A stretch of 64,000 bases of DNA from Bacillus mobilis (GTDB taxonomy: Bacteria; Bacillota; Bacilli; Bacillales; Bacillaceae_G), in NCBI RefSeq assembly GCF_001884045.1, contig NZ_MACF01000041.1:1-64000 (forward strand), written 5' to 3'. Positions 53,089-62,053 of this stretch are shown here, one piece after another. The position numbers were made by a program, and so were the translations under genes. The notes beneath the pieces are model-generated. The model worked only from the letters and a program-made list of their open reading frames with translations, ran no database searches and was not told where the DNA came from. Position 1 is the first letter of the stretch, and each line of letters starts with the position of its first letter.

Positions 53089-53127
53089 GAAAAAAGCACC
53101 TTCTTTAATAAGAAGATGCTTTAAAAA
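53089..53127 (-). terminator. Terminator of second GNAT gene
   Basis: AAAGCACCTTCTT / AAGAAGATGCTTT interrupted stem with A/T flanks. Confidence 0.8.
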
Positions 53128-53142
53128 AACTATATTGAAGTA

Positions 53143-53649
53143 TTAATCATTTAAGAACAGAACCATATGTTCCTCGTCCCAATATTGACCGTTATGTTTT
53201 AATGAACGCTCTTGTACGCCGTAAGTTTGGAAACCTAATGATTCATATAATTTTTTGGCACCAGCGTTACCAACTACAACATCGAGCATAAGTTGTTCTA
53301 CATGTAATTTATCGGCGTTTTCAATAATGGCTTTAATTAGAGCTCGTCCTGCTCCAAGGCCACGCGCTTTTGGGGAAACAAAAACGGAACCGATTTTTGC
53401 TTTATGTTCTTGTTTAATGAAAGGCTTTGTTTCTAAAGTAGCAATGCCAATTAAATCGTTATCTTTGAAGACCCCTAGAGTATACTTATCCGGATTGCTT
53501 AATCGTTTTGCCATAGCAGCTACAGGATCCTCATGTTTCAGAACATCTTCATAAGAAGAGCTAAAAGCTTCCGGGTTTTTCGTTAAACCTTCCATACAAA
53601 CTTTTAAATATATTTCTGCGTCCTCTGTCGTTAATAAGCGAATTTCCAT
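53143..53649 (-). CDS. GNAT acetyltransferase (copy 2)
   Basis: This 168-residue paralogue of the enzyme at 49487 shares KQEHKAKIGSVFVSPKARGL, the GAGRALIK acetyl-CoA loop, MLDVVVGNAGAKKLYESLGF and NGQYWDEEHMVLFL, with differences concentrated in residues 10-60, the likely acceptor side. The start follows AAGGAGG; an upstream in-frame extension has no ribosome site. It lies next to micropeptide C. Confidence 0.9.
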   Translation of the reverse strand: MEIRLLTTEDAEIYLKVCMEGLTKNPEAFSSSYEDVLKHEDPVAAMAKRLSNPDKYTLGVFKDNDLIGIATLETKPFIKQEHKAKIGSVFVSPKARGLGAGRALIKAIIENADKLHVEQLMLDVVVGNAGAKKLYESLGFQTYGVQERSLKHNGQYWDEEHMVLFLND

Positions 53650-53845
53650 AGTTGTAACCTCCTTGGTCGATTTCAAATAAAATACATCCATTATTTTTAT
53701 AAGATTGTGTATGCGTTTTGTTAGCAGTCTCTTTTAATTTGTAAAAGAATGAAAAGATATATGCTACAATGTTTTGTTTTTAATATGTAATGAAATTATA
53801 TATTAACTTTATTAACTATTCAAGCTTTTAATATATTACATTTTT

Positions 53846-53882
53846 ATAACTAAAATAACTCCTCGGTTGAGGAGTTATTTTA
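53846..53882 (-). terminator. Terminator of fdhD
   Basis: AAAATAACTCCTC / GAGGAGTTATTTT stem; A/T tracts on both sides. Confidence 0.85.
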
Positions 53883-54686
53883 GTTATTCGATTGATAACC
53901 ATCAATTCGCTTTGGATGGGTGTAAATATTACAAGATTCATTTCTAATAAATCCTACGACTGTAATGCCTAAATCGTGAGCGAGTTGCAATGCTAATTTT
54001 GTTGGAGCGGATTTAGATAGAACAATTTCACATCCGATTTTTGAAACTTTGAGTAGAATTTCGGATGAAATGCGCCCGCTAAATGCAATGATTTTTCCTT
54101 TAACGGATATATCGTTGCGCAAACAATGGCCATATATTTTATCTAATGCATTATGTCTCCCGATATCCATTCTTGATAGGAGAATATTGTTTCGATCACA
54201 TAGAGCGGTATTGTGAACACCGCCGGTTTGGCGGAATGTAGTGGAAGATTGTTGTAAAGTATTCATTAAGTAAAAACATTCTTCAGGAGTAATTTTCACG
54301 TGTATATCATGTAAATCTTTTGCTTTTGCTGCATCGTTAACGAAAATAAAACCTTGTCTACCTTTTCCGCAGCAAGAAGTGATGTATCGCTTATTATATA
54401 AAGTTTGATAGAGCGGATTTACTTTTGATGATTTTACATGGACAATTCCGTTATCTTTTTGCACCCATAGTTCTTCCACATCTTTATAAGAAGAAATAAT
54501 CCCCTCAGAAATTAAAAAACCAATAACCATATCTTCAATATAGGTTGGTGTGCATACGACTGTTACATATTCTTCACCATTCAATTTAATAGTAATAGGA
54601 GATTCTGTAACAATCTCATCAAGCTGTTTTGAAAATGTACCAGATTGATAGCGTACAATTGTATAAGTTTCTTGCGTAGGCTCCAT
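53880..54686 (-). CDS. fdhD: FdhD, sulfur carrier for formate dehydrogenase
   Basis: FdhD (268 residues) moves sulfur from a cysteine desulfurase to the Mo-bisMGD cofactor, activating formate dehydrogenase. Landmarks: GFLISEGII, the cysteine site TSCCGKGRQGF at about residue 98, TGGVHNTALCD, DIGRHNALDKIYG and FSGRISSEILLK. The cysteines are adjacent here (CC), where the E. coli protein has CxxC. The start follows GGGGAA. It is divergent from the large dehydrogenase gene it should serve. Confidence 0.93.
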   Translation of the reverse strand: MEPTQETYTIVRYQSGTFSKQLDEIVTESPITIKLNGEEYVTVVCTPTYIEDMVIGFLISEGIISSYKDVEELWVQKDNGIVHVKSSKVNPLYQTLYNKRYITSCCGKGRQGFIFVNDAAKAKDLHDIHVKITPEECFYLMNTLQQSSTTFRQTGGVHNTALCDRNNILLSRMDIGRHNALDKIYGHCLRNDISVKGKIIAFSGRISSEILLKVSKIGCEIVLSKSAPTKLALQLAHDLGITVVGFIRNESCNIYTHPKRIDGYQSNN

Positions 54687-54987
54687 ATTAAATTCCCCTT
54701 TTTTATGTATTTCTCTCCCATATTTATCATAAAACAATGGAAAAAATAAAAACACCTATTAGGAAGAAGATCACAGATTATTTTGGTTATTATTGTATAT
54801 GTACGATATAATAGAACTGTAGAATAGTGATATTTTCAAGCTTTCGTAGTTATACCTTATAACATCTAGAATCGACTTCATAAGAAAAGTATTCGGGCAG
54901 AGCGTTTCAAAAATATGTACAGTAATGCGGTTTTGAAAACGGATTCATAATTGTGTTGTACAGTTGGTTGTAAGGAGAGGGGAAACT

Positions 54988-57924
54988 ATGGCAGAACAGA
55001 CAGTCCGTGTAACCGTGGATGGTAAAGAATTTTCCACATCGGGTGAAAAGACGATACTACAATTATTTAACGAGAGTAATTTGGAACATCCTCAAATTTG
55101 TCATGTACCAGAAGTAGATCCAATTCAAACTTGTGATACGTGTATTGTAGAAGTAAATGGGAAGTTATTGCGTGCTTGTTCAACGAAATTAGAGAACGGT
55201 ATGCATATCGAAAGACAGTCCCAGCGTGCAAAAGAGGCACAGACTGAGGCGATGGATCGTATATTAGAGAATCATTTATTGTATTGTACCGTTTGTGATA
55301 ACAATAATGGTAACTGTAAAGTCCATAACACCGTACATATGATGGGAATTGAAGGACAGAAATATCCGTATGAGCCGAAAGTAAGTGCTTGTGAAGTAGA
55401 TATGTCACATCCGTTTTATCGGTATGATCCAAATCAATGTATTGCTTGTGGACAGTGTGTAGAAGTATGTCAAAACTTACAGGTTAATGAAACTATATCG
55501 ATAGACTGGAACTTAGATCGTCCACGTGTTATATGGGATCATGGTGTAAGCATAAATGACTCATCTTGTGTAAGTTGTGGACAGTGTGTAACAGTATGTC
55601 CGTGTAATGCGTTAATGGAAAAATCAATGTTAGGTGAGGCTGGGTTTATGACAGGATTAAAACCAGATGTGTTAGATCCGATGATTGATTTTGTAAAGGA
55701 TGTTGAGCCGGGATATAGTAGTATTTTAGCGGTTTCAGAAGTAGAGGCTGCGATGCGTAAGACGAAAGTGAATAAAACAAAAACAGTTTGTACATTTTGT
55801 GGTGTCGGTTGTTCCTTCGAAGTATGGACGAAAGATCGCCATATATTAAAAGTTCAACCTGTTTCAGATGCACCGGTTAATGGGATTTCCACATGTGTAA
55901 AAGGTAAATTTGGATGGGACTTCGTAAATAGTGAAGATCGAATTACGAAGCCATTAATTCGTCAAGGAGATATGTTTGTTGAAGCTTCATGGGAAGAAGC
56001 GTTAGAGGTTGTTGCTTCTAACATGCAGCATATTAAATCTGAATACGGTAGCGATGCATTTGGGTTCATCTCTTCTTCGAAAGTAACAAATGAAGAGAAT
56101 TACCTTATGCAAAAACTAGCTCGACAAATATATGGAACGAATAATGTGGACAACTGTTCTCGTTATTGTCAATCTCCAGCGACAGACGGTTTATTTAAAA
56201 CTGTCGGTATGGGCGGGGATGCTGGAACAGTGAAAGATATAGCGGAAGCAGGCCTTGTTATTATCGTTGGTGCGAATCCAACAGAAGGACATCCTGTACT
56301 TGCTACGAGAGTAAAACGTGCTCATAAATTACACGAGCAAAAACTAATCGTAGCAGACCTTCGTAAACATGAAATGGCAGAGCGTGCGGATTTATTTATT
56401 CATCCGCGCCAAGGTACGGATTACGTATGGCTTGCTGGTATTACGAAATATATTATTGATCAAGATTGGCACGATAAAAAGTTTTTAGCTGAAAATGTGA
56501 AGAACTTTGATGAATATAGCAAAATGTTAGAAAAGTATACGCTCGATTATACAGAAGAAATTACGGGGATTTCAAAAGGAAATCTGAAAGAAATGGCTCG
56601 TATGGTATATGAAGCAGATGGAACTTGTATACTTTGGGGAATGGGTGTAACGCAAAATACAGGAGGAAGTACAACATCCGCTGCAATTTCAAATTTACTG
56701 CTTGTTACGGGGAACTATCGTCGTCCTGGTGCAGGTGCATATCCATTACGAGGGCATAATAACGTACAAGGTGCTTGTGATATGGCAACATTACCAAACT
56801 GGCTTCCAGGTTATCAAGCAGTATCAGATGATACGCTTCGTGCGAAGTTTGAAAAAGCATATGGTACAACTATTCCGAAAGCACCAGGATTAAATAATAT
56901 TGCAATGTTACTTGCGGCGGAAGAAGGAAAACTACGTGGTATGTATGTCATGGGTGAGGAAATGGCTTTAGTTGATTCAAATGCGAACCATGTGCAACAT
57001 ATTTTATCGAATTTAGACTTCCTCGTTGTTCAAGATATGTTCCTATCAAAAACAGCTCGTTTTGCTGATGTTATTTTACCAGCGGCACCAAGCTTAGAAA
57101 AAGAAGGAACGTTTACGAATACAGAGCGCCGTATTCAAAGATTATATGAAGTATTGAAACCGCTTGGTGATTCTAAACCAGACTGGTGGATTTTACAAAA
57201 AGTTGCACGTGCACTAGGCGGGGATTGGAATTATGAAAGTCCAAGTGAAATTATGGACGAAATCGCATCACTTGCACCGTTATACTCTCAAGCAACGTAC
57301 GACCGTCTAGAAGGATGGAATAGTTTATGTTGGGGCAGTCATGATGGTAGCGATACACCGCTATTATATGTAGACGGATTTAACTTCCCAGATAAACTTG
57401 CTCGTTTATCCTTAGATGAATGGGTGCCACCTGTTGTAGCGCCAGATGAGTATGATTTACTTTTAAATAATGGTCGTATGCTAGAACATTTCCATGAAGG
57501 GAACATGACGAATAAGTCGGCTGGTATTTTATCTAAAGTATCTGAAGTATTCGTTGAAATTTCACCTGAACTCGCTATAGAACGCAATGTGAAAGATGGT
57601 GGTCTTGTGGAATTAGCATCACCATTTGGGAAAATTAAAGTACAGGCGCTTATTACAGATCGTGTAACGGGGAAAGAGCTATATTTACCGATGCATGCAA
57701 CGATAAATGAAGAAGCGATTAATATTTTAACTGGGACAGCAACAGACCTTTATACATGTACACCAGCATATAAACAAACGATGGTGAAAATGCGTGTATT
57801 ACGTGAAAAAGGAAATCGTCCGTTACCATCTTCAAACCCGCGAGATAAAAAGCGTAATCCGCAAAATGGTGTTGAAATCGAGCAAAAGTGGCAAAGAAAA
57901 CAATACGTATCACTTGTGGACTAG
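54988..57924 (+). CDS. Formate dehydrogenase-like molybdoenzyme, large subunit (YjgC/YrhE type)
   Basis: This 978-residue cytoplasmic molybdoprotein has an N-terminal [2Fe-2S] domain (CHVPEVDPIQTCDTC), a His-Cys cluster (HLLYCTVCDNNNGNC), two ferredoxin [4Fe-4S] motifs (CIACGQCVEVCQ, CVSCGQCVTVCP) and a catalytic Mo-bisMGD part starting with CTFCGVGCSFEVW at about residue 270. The catalytic cysteine region reads NCSRYCQSPATDG, with Gln where classical formate dehydrogenases have His after Cys/Sec. This is shared by B. subtilis YjgC-type proteins as I recall. A DUF1641 gene follows 12 bases later, and FdhD is divergent. The ribosome site is AAGGAGAGGGG. Confidence 0.9.
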   Translation: MAEQTVRVTVDGKEFSTSGEKTILQLFNESNLEHPQICHVPEVDPIQTCDTCIVEVNGKLLRACSTKLENGMHIERQSQRAKEAQTEAMDRILENHLLYCTVCDNNNGNCKVHNTVHMMGIEGQKYPYEPKVSACEVDMSHPFYRYDPNQCIACGQCVEVCQNLQVNETISIDWNLDRPRVIWDHGVSINDSSCVSCGQCVTVCPCNALMEKSMLGEAGFMTGLKPDVLDPMIDFVKDVEPGYSSILAVSEVEAAMRKTKVNKTKTVCTFCGVGCSFEVWTKDRHILKVQPVSDAPVNGISTCVKGKFGWDFVNSEDRITKPLIRQGDMFVEASWEEALEVVASNMQHIKSEYGSDAFGFISSSKVTNEENYLMQKLARQIYGTNNVDNCSRYCQSPATDGLFKTVGMGGDAGTVKDIAEAGLVIIVGANPTEGHPVLATRVKRAHKLHEQKLIVADLRKHEMAERADLFIHPRQGTDYVWLAGITKYIIDQDWHDKKFLAENVKNFDEYSKMLEKYTLDYTEEITGISKGNLKEMARMVYEADGTCILWGMGVTQNTGGSTTSAAISNLLLVTGNYRRPGAGAYPLRGHNNVQGACDMATLPNWLPGYQAVSDDTLRAKFEKAYGTTIPKAPGLNNIAMLLAAEEGKLRGMYVMGEEMALVDSNANHVQHILSNLDFLVVQDMFLSKTARFADVILPAAPSLEKEGTFTNTERRIQRLYEVLKPLGDSKPDWWILQKVARALGGDWNYESPSEIMDEIASLAPLYSQATYDRLEGWNSLCWGSHDGSDTPLLYVDGFNFPDKLARLSLDEWVPPVVAPDEYDLLLNNGRMLEHFHEGNMTNKSAGILSKVSEVFVEISPELAIERNVKDGGLVELASPFGKIKVQALITDRVTGKELYLPMHATINEEAINILTGTATDLYTCTPAYKQTMVKMRVLREKGNRPLPSSNPRDKKRNPQNGVEIEQKWQRKQYVSLVD

Positions 57925-57936
57925 GGGGCGGAGATA

Positions 57937-58419
57937 GTGGCGAAAGAAATTACGTTAATTAAAAAGAAAGTTGTAACAGAGGAAGAACAGAAACAGCAAG
58001 TAGCAGATGAACTTCTAAATGAGCTATCTAATAATCGTGAAGCAGTAGAGGAAACGATGCAGCTTTTAGCGCAGTTGCAGAAGGCTGGGATATTAGATGC
58101 GGCGATTAGTTTACTTGCTGCGAAGGAAGATGTTTCAAAAATTGCTGTGGAGCAATTAAATCGTGAACCAGTTAAAAATGCACTCAACAATATGATGGGA
58201 GCGGGAGAAGCGCTATCCGCAGTTGACCCAGAAGTAACGAAGCAAATCACATCGAGTTTAGTTACTGGATTGCAATTTGCAACAGATGAATTAAATAATG
58301 GTAAAAAAACAAAAGTGATGGATTTCTTTAAAGTGTTAAAAGATCCAGATATCAATAGAGCCATTACATTCGGTTTTAGCTTCTTGAAAGCATTTGGGCA
58401 AGGGCTAGAGAAAAAATAG
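57937..58419 (+). CDS. DUF1641 protein (YjgD-like)
   Basis: This 160-residue, mostly helical, soluble protein has a core of LLAQLQKAGILDAAISLLA and a conserved end (DINRAITFGFSFLKAFGQGL). DUF1641 proteins are found immediately downstream of this type of formate-dehydrogenase-like gene, as here, and probably form part of the complex or help assemble it. The GTG start follows GGGGGCGGAG. Biochemical role unknown. Confidence 0.88.
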   Translation: MAKEITLIKKKVVTEEEQKQQVADELLNELSNNREAVEETMQLLAQLQKAGILDAAISLLAAKEDVSKIAVEQLNREPVKNALNNMMGAGEALSAVDPEVTKQITSSLVTGLQFATDELNNGKKTKVMDFFKVLKDPDINRAITFGFSFLKAFGQGLEKK

Positions 58420-58429
58420 AGTAAATGAA

Positions 58430-58464
58430 AAAAGTGATGGGAAGTAGCCATCACTTTTTTCATT
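58430..58464 (+). terminator. Terminator of formate dehydrogenase operon
   Basis: AAAAAAGTGATGG / CCATCACTTTTTT stem and T run. Confidence 0.92.
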
Positions 58465-58575
58465 GTATGTATAAGAGTGTTCATGTTAGGCGGAATATAT
58501 TATTATTAAAAAGATGGATTAGAAATGGAAATATGGAATCCATCTCAAATATCGTTTTAGAATGTGGAGGAATAT

Positions 58576-60447
58576 ATGCAACACCGTAAAAGACTATCTA
58601 TACCAGGAGTAATGAGACATTCCTTTCAAACTGTTAGATTTGCTTTTTGGAATGTGTTAACATTCCAACTTGCTTATAAATTGTTAGCAGCGATTGTGTT
58701 TATCCCACTTTTCGGTATTATTTTCAATAAGTTGTTGTACTTTGGTGGGTATGCAAATGCAACAAATGATGAGTTATTAGCATTTTTGAAAACACCATAC
58801 GGGATTTTGGCGATTGTAATTTTATCTATATTGGCATTGTTTCTTATCTTTACAGAGTTTGCAGTACTTATTATCATTTCGTACTTCGCTCATAAAAGGC
58901 AAAAGGTGAGATTACGTCCAATTCTGTATAAAACAGTAACGTATTTACCTTCCCTGTTTACATATTGCTTACCTGGATTTGTTTTGTATGCAGTTGTACT
59001 ATTACCGCTATTAAGTATGGGTTATAAATCTGCATTGATTCCTGAAATTCAAATTCCTAATTTTATTACAGGTGAACTATTTAAGACAACAATGGGGCAA
59101 GTTGGGTATTATACTTTCTTCGCTGTAGTTGCCTATTTAAATCTTCGTTGGATTTTTGTTTTACCTATTATTGTTTTAGAGGAAAAGCCGTTCCGCACGG
59201 CAGCACGAAAAAGCGCAAACTTAGTAAAAGAAAGCTTCTTTAAAGTATTGTTCTTTTTAGTAGGTTTTTTCATATCTGTAGGAATCGTCTTTCTTTTATG
59301 TGTAGGAATTTATTTACTTTGTCTGTGGGGAGTATATGAATTTACAAACCCAGAAGGGACATTTGCGTTGCTAGCAGAGTCAACTATTTCAGTCTTCTTA
59401 ACAAGTACATTGTATCTATTTAGCTTTATTATGACGCCGTTTTACATTATGGCGTTAACAAGATTGTATTTACAAAAGGTTCCGGTTGAAGATGTTTTAT
59501 TAGAAGAAGGATTAGATTATTCAAAAACGAAAGCAGATAAATGTTTCTTCCAAAAACATCGTTGGAAATTTATTGGTGTATATATTGTAGGAATTATTAC
59601 TGCGGGGATGGTAGTTGCCTTCATTGTGACCTTTATTACAAACACATATAAAGAACCAATTATTATGGCTCATCGTGGTTATATTTCAAAAGGTGTAGAG
59701 AATACGAAAGAAGCTGTGCAGGGGGCTATTGATGCGAAAGCAGATTATGCTGAAATTGATGTACTGCAAACGAAAGACGGTGAACTAGCAGTTATACATG
59801 ATTTGAAGCTGAAACGCCTTGCTAATGCTAATGTTCATGTGTCAGATTTAACGATGGACGAGTTAAGACAGCTTACCCTTAGTCAAGATGGGTTTTCAGG
59901 ACAAATCAGTACACTTGATGAAATCATTAAGCTGGCAAAGGGGAAAATCAAGCTTAATATTGAAGTGAAGCTTCATGGTGGCGAAAAAGATTTCGTAAAC
60001 AAAGTATTAAAAGTGATTAAAGATAATGAATTTGAGAAGCAATGTGTCATTCAAACGTTACATTACCCGCTTATTAAAGAGTTTAAGCGTGCAAATCCAG
60101 ATATAAAAGTCGGATATATACTGTATGCAAGTAGAGCTAACTTAAAGAATGTGAAAGCTGATTTTTATGTAGCTGAAGAATATATGTTAAATAAGAAGTT
60201 AGTAAAAGAAGCAAGGAAGTTAAATAAGCCAATTTACGTATGGACAGTAAATGATATGGAAAGTTTAAAGGGATATTATAAGCTAAACGTAGATGGTATC
60301 ATTACCGATTATCCTGAAGATGCACGTGAAACAATTAAGATGCTAAAAGAACAAGAAGCGGAAGAAAGTGATCTGTTTGATAAAATTAGTGAAACAACAG
60401 ATGATTTATTTTCCAAGTTATTTATAAGTTACCCAGCTGCTGGCTAG
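58576..60447 (+). CDS. Glycerophosphodiester phosphodiesterase with membrane domain
   Basis: This 623-residue protein has an N-terminal membrane domain of about seven or eight helices (residues 15-350; GDPD membrane family) and a C-terminal GDPD TIM barrel (about 365-600). Catalytic residues are present: AHRG at about 365, EID, and IHDLKLKRL, with the later IEVKLHG and TDYPEDA. It should hydrolyse glycerophosphodiesters or teichoic-acid-like polymers; the barrel follows the last helix, so it may face outside (inference). The ATG follows GGAGG; a GTG four codons upstream lies within the same region. Confidence 0.9.
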   Translation: MQHRKRLSIPGVMRHSFQTVRFAFWNVLTFQLAYKLLAAIVFIPLFGIIFNKLLYFGGYANATNDELLAFLKTPYGILAIVILSILALFLIFTEFAVLIIISYFAHKRQKVRLRPILYKTVTYLPSLFTYCLPGFVLYAVVLLPLLSMGYKSALIPEIQIPNFITGELFKTTMGQVGYYTFFAVVAYLNLRWIFVLPIIVLEEKPFRTAARKSANLVKESFFKVLFFLVGFFISVGIVFLLCVGIYLLCLWGVYEFTNPEGTFALLAESTISVFLTSTLYLFSFIMTPFYIMALTRLYLQKVPVEDVLLEEGLDYSKTKADKCFFQKHRWKFIGVYIVGIITAGMVVAFIVTFITNTYKEPIIMAHRGYISKGVENTKEAVQGAIDAKADYAEIDVLQTKDGELAVIHDLKLKRLANANVHVSDLTMDELRQLTLSQDGFSGQISTLDEIIKLAKGKIKLNIEVKLHGGEKDFVNKVLKVIKDNEFEKQCVIQTLHYPLIKEFKRANPDIKVGYILYASRANLKNVKADFYVAEEYMLNKKLVKEARKLNKPIYVWTVNDMESLKGYYKLNVDGIITDYPEDARETIKMLKEQEAEESDLFDKISETTDDLFSKLFISYPAAG

Positions 60448-60470
60448 ATGCCAGCAGCTGTTTTTTTATG
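60432..60470 (+). terminator. Terminator of GDPD gene
   Basis: CAGCTGCTGGC / GCCAGCAGCTG perfect stem with T7, overlapping the stop codon. Confidence 0.93.
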
Positions 60471-60816
60471 AAAAGAATATATCCCTAAAGTATTGTGTAA
60501 ATTAATAATTGTATATGTATACGGCATTATTGGGGTTTTTTACATTGTTACATTATTGTCGAATAATAAATGATTGCTGCTTATTTTTAAGGAGTATAAT
60601 GAAAATAGGGTGATAGATAATGGAATGTAACGAAGAGGCTAATAGAATCAATGTTCCATATATTTACACTATTCTAAATATATAAACTTTAAAAAAATGA
60701 TATGTTAGCGTTTTCATAACTTTTAAGTTATGCTAGAATAAGGACATAAGTTATTAATTATTACAAAAAGAAAAAAGACTTTCTTTTTTCTGTTAATTAT
60801 AAGGGGGCATTTCATT
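60471..60816 (+). promoter_or_regulatory. Upstream region of ald with cre site and possible short ORF
   Basis: TGTTAGCGTTTTCA at 60703-60716 matches the cre consensus (TGWNANCGNTNWCA) fully. It is followed by TATGCTAGAATAAGG, whose TAGAAT may be the -10. Upstream at 60620-60685 a 21-codon frame (MECNEEANRI...) follows AGGGTGA, of uncertain meaning. CcpA control of ald is likely. Confidence 0.6.
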
Positions 60817-61950
60817 ATGCGTATTGGGGTACCAGCAGAAATTAAAAACAACGAAAACCGTGTGGCAATGACACCAGCAGGTGTTGTACATTTAATTCGT
60901 AACAATCACGAAGTATTCATTCAAAAGGGTGCAGGTTTAGGATCTGGTTTCACAGATGCTCAGTATGTTGAAGCGGGAGCAAAAATCGTTGATACAGCTG
61001 AAGAAGCTTGGAACATGGAAATGGTTATGAAAGTTAAGGAACCAATTGAAAGCGAATACAAACACTTCAGCGAAGGTTTGATCTTATTCACATACTTACA
61101 CTTAGCTCCAGAACCAGAATTAACAAAAGCGTTAATCGAAAAGAAAGTTGTTGCGATTGCATATGAAACAGTACAATTAGAAAACCGTTCTCTACCATTA
61201 CTTGCACCTATGAGTGAAGTAGCTGGTCGTATGGCTGCACAAATTGGTGCACAATTCCTTGAGAAAAACAAAGGCGGTAAAGGTATCTTACTTGCAGGTG
61301 TTCCAGGGGTTAAACGTGGTAAAGTAACAATCATCGGTGGTGGACAAGCTGGTACAAATGCTGCTAAAATTGCAGTTGGACTAGGTGCGGATGTAACAAT
61401 CATCGACTTAAGTGCAGAACGTCTTCGTCAATTAGATGACATTTTCGGAAACCAAGTAAAAACTTTAATGTCTAATCCTTACAATATTGCAGAAGCTGTA
61501 AAAGAGTCTGATCTTGTAATCGGTGCAGTATTAATTCCAGGTGCAAAAGCGCCAAAACTTGTAACAGAAGAAATGATTAAATCAATGGAACCAGGTTCTG
61601 TTGTTGTAGATATCGCGATTGACCAAGGTGGTATTTTCGAAACAACTGACCGTATTACAACTCATGATAACCCAACTTACGAAAAACACGGCGTTGTTCA
61701 TTATGCAGTTGCAAACATGCCAGGTGCGGTTCCACGTACATCAACTCTTGCATTAACAAACGTAACAGTACCATATGCAGTACAAATTGCAAACAAAGGC
61801 TACAAAGAAGCTTGCCTAGGCAACTCTGCATTACTAAAAGGTATTAACACATTAGATGGCTATGTAACATTCGAAGCAGTTGCAGAAGCTCACGGTGTAG
61901 AATACAAAGGTGCTAAAGAATTATTAGAAGCAGAAACAGTATCTTGCTAA
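60817..61950 (+). CDS. ald: Alanine dehydrogenase
   Basis: This 377-residue enzyme reversibly converts L-alanine to pyruvate and ammonia with NAD+. The family start [20 protein letters not shown] contains the Arg of substrate binding, KVKEP the catalytic Lys, and [13 protein letters not shown] plus the Rossmann motif [39 protein letters not shown] carries the later active-site residues. Length is that of the family. In Bacillus Ald supports growth on alanine and normal sporulation. The ribosome site is AAGGGGGC. An amino-acid permease follows after a terminator. Confidence 0.95.
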   Translation: MRIGVPAEIKNNENRVAMTPAGVVHLIRNNHEVFIQKGAGLGSGFTDAQYVEAGAKIVDTAEEAWNMEMVMKVKEPIESEYKHFSEGLILFTYLHLAPEPELTKALIEKKVVAIAYETVQLENRSLPLLAPMSEVAGRMAAQIGAQFLEKNKGGKGILLAGVPGVKRGKVTIIGGGQAGTNAAKIAVGLGADVTIIDLSAERLRQLDDIFGNQVKTLMSNPYNIAEAVKESDLVIGAVLIPGAKAPKLVTEEMIKSMEPGSVVVDIAIDQGGIFETTDRITTHDNPTYEKHGVVHYAVANMPGAVPRTSTLALTNVTVPYAVQIANKGYKEACLGNSALLKGINTLDGYVTFEAVAEAHGVEYKGAKELLEAETVSC

Positions 61951-61998
61951 TAGAAGCATTATACAAAACAAAATCGAACAATATATAAACCAACATGA

Positions 61999-62034
61999 TA
62001 AGAGCTAAGAGTGAAGATCTCTTAGCTCTTCTTG
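61999..62034 (+). terminator. Terminator of ald
   Basis: AAGAGCTAAGAG / CTCTTAGCTCTT stem followed by CTTGG; T tract weak, so read-through into the permease gene is possible. Confidence 0.75.
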
Positions 62035-62053
62035 GCAAAAGGGGGCATACATC

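Noticed and set aside
57921-58484. A 187-codon minus-strand frame opposite the DUF1641 gene
   Set aside because: Ser/Cys/Phe-rich composition typical of an antisense frame, and the opposite strand encodes a recognised family.
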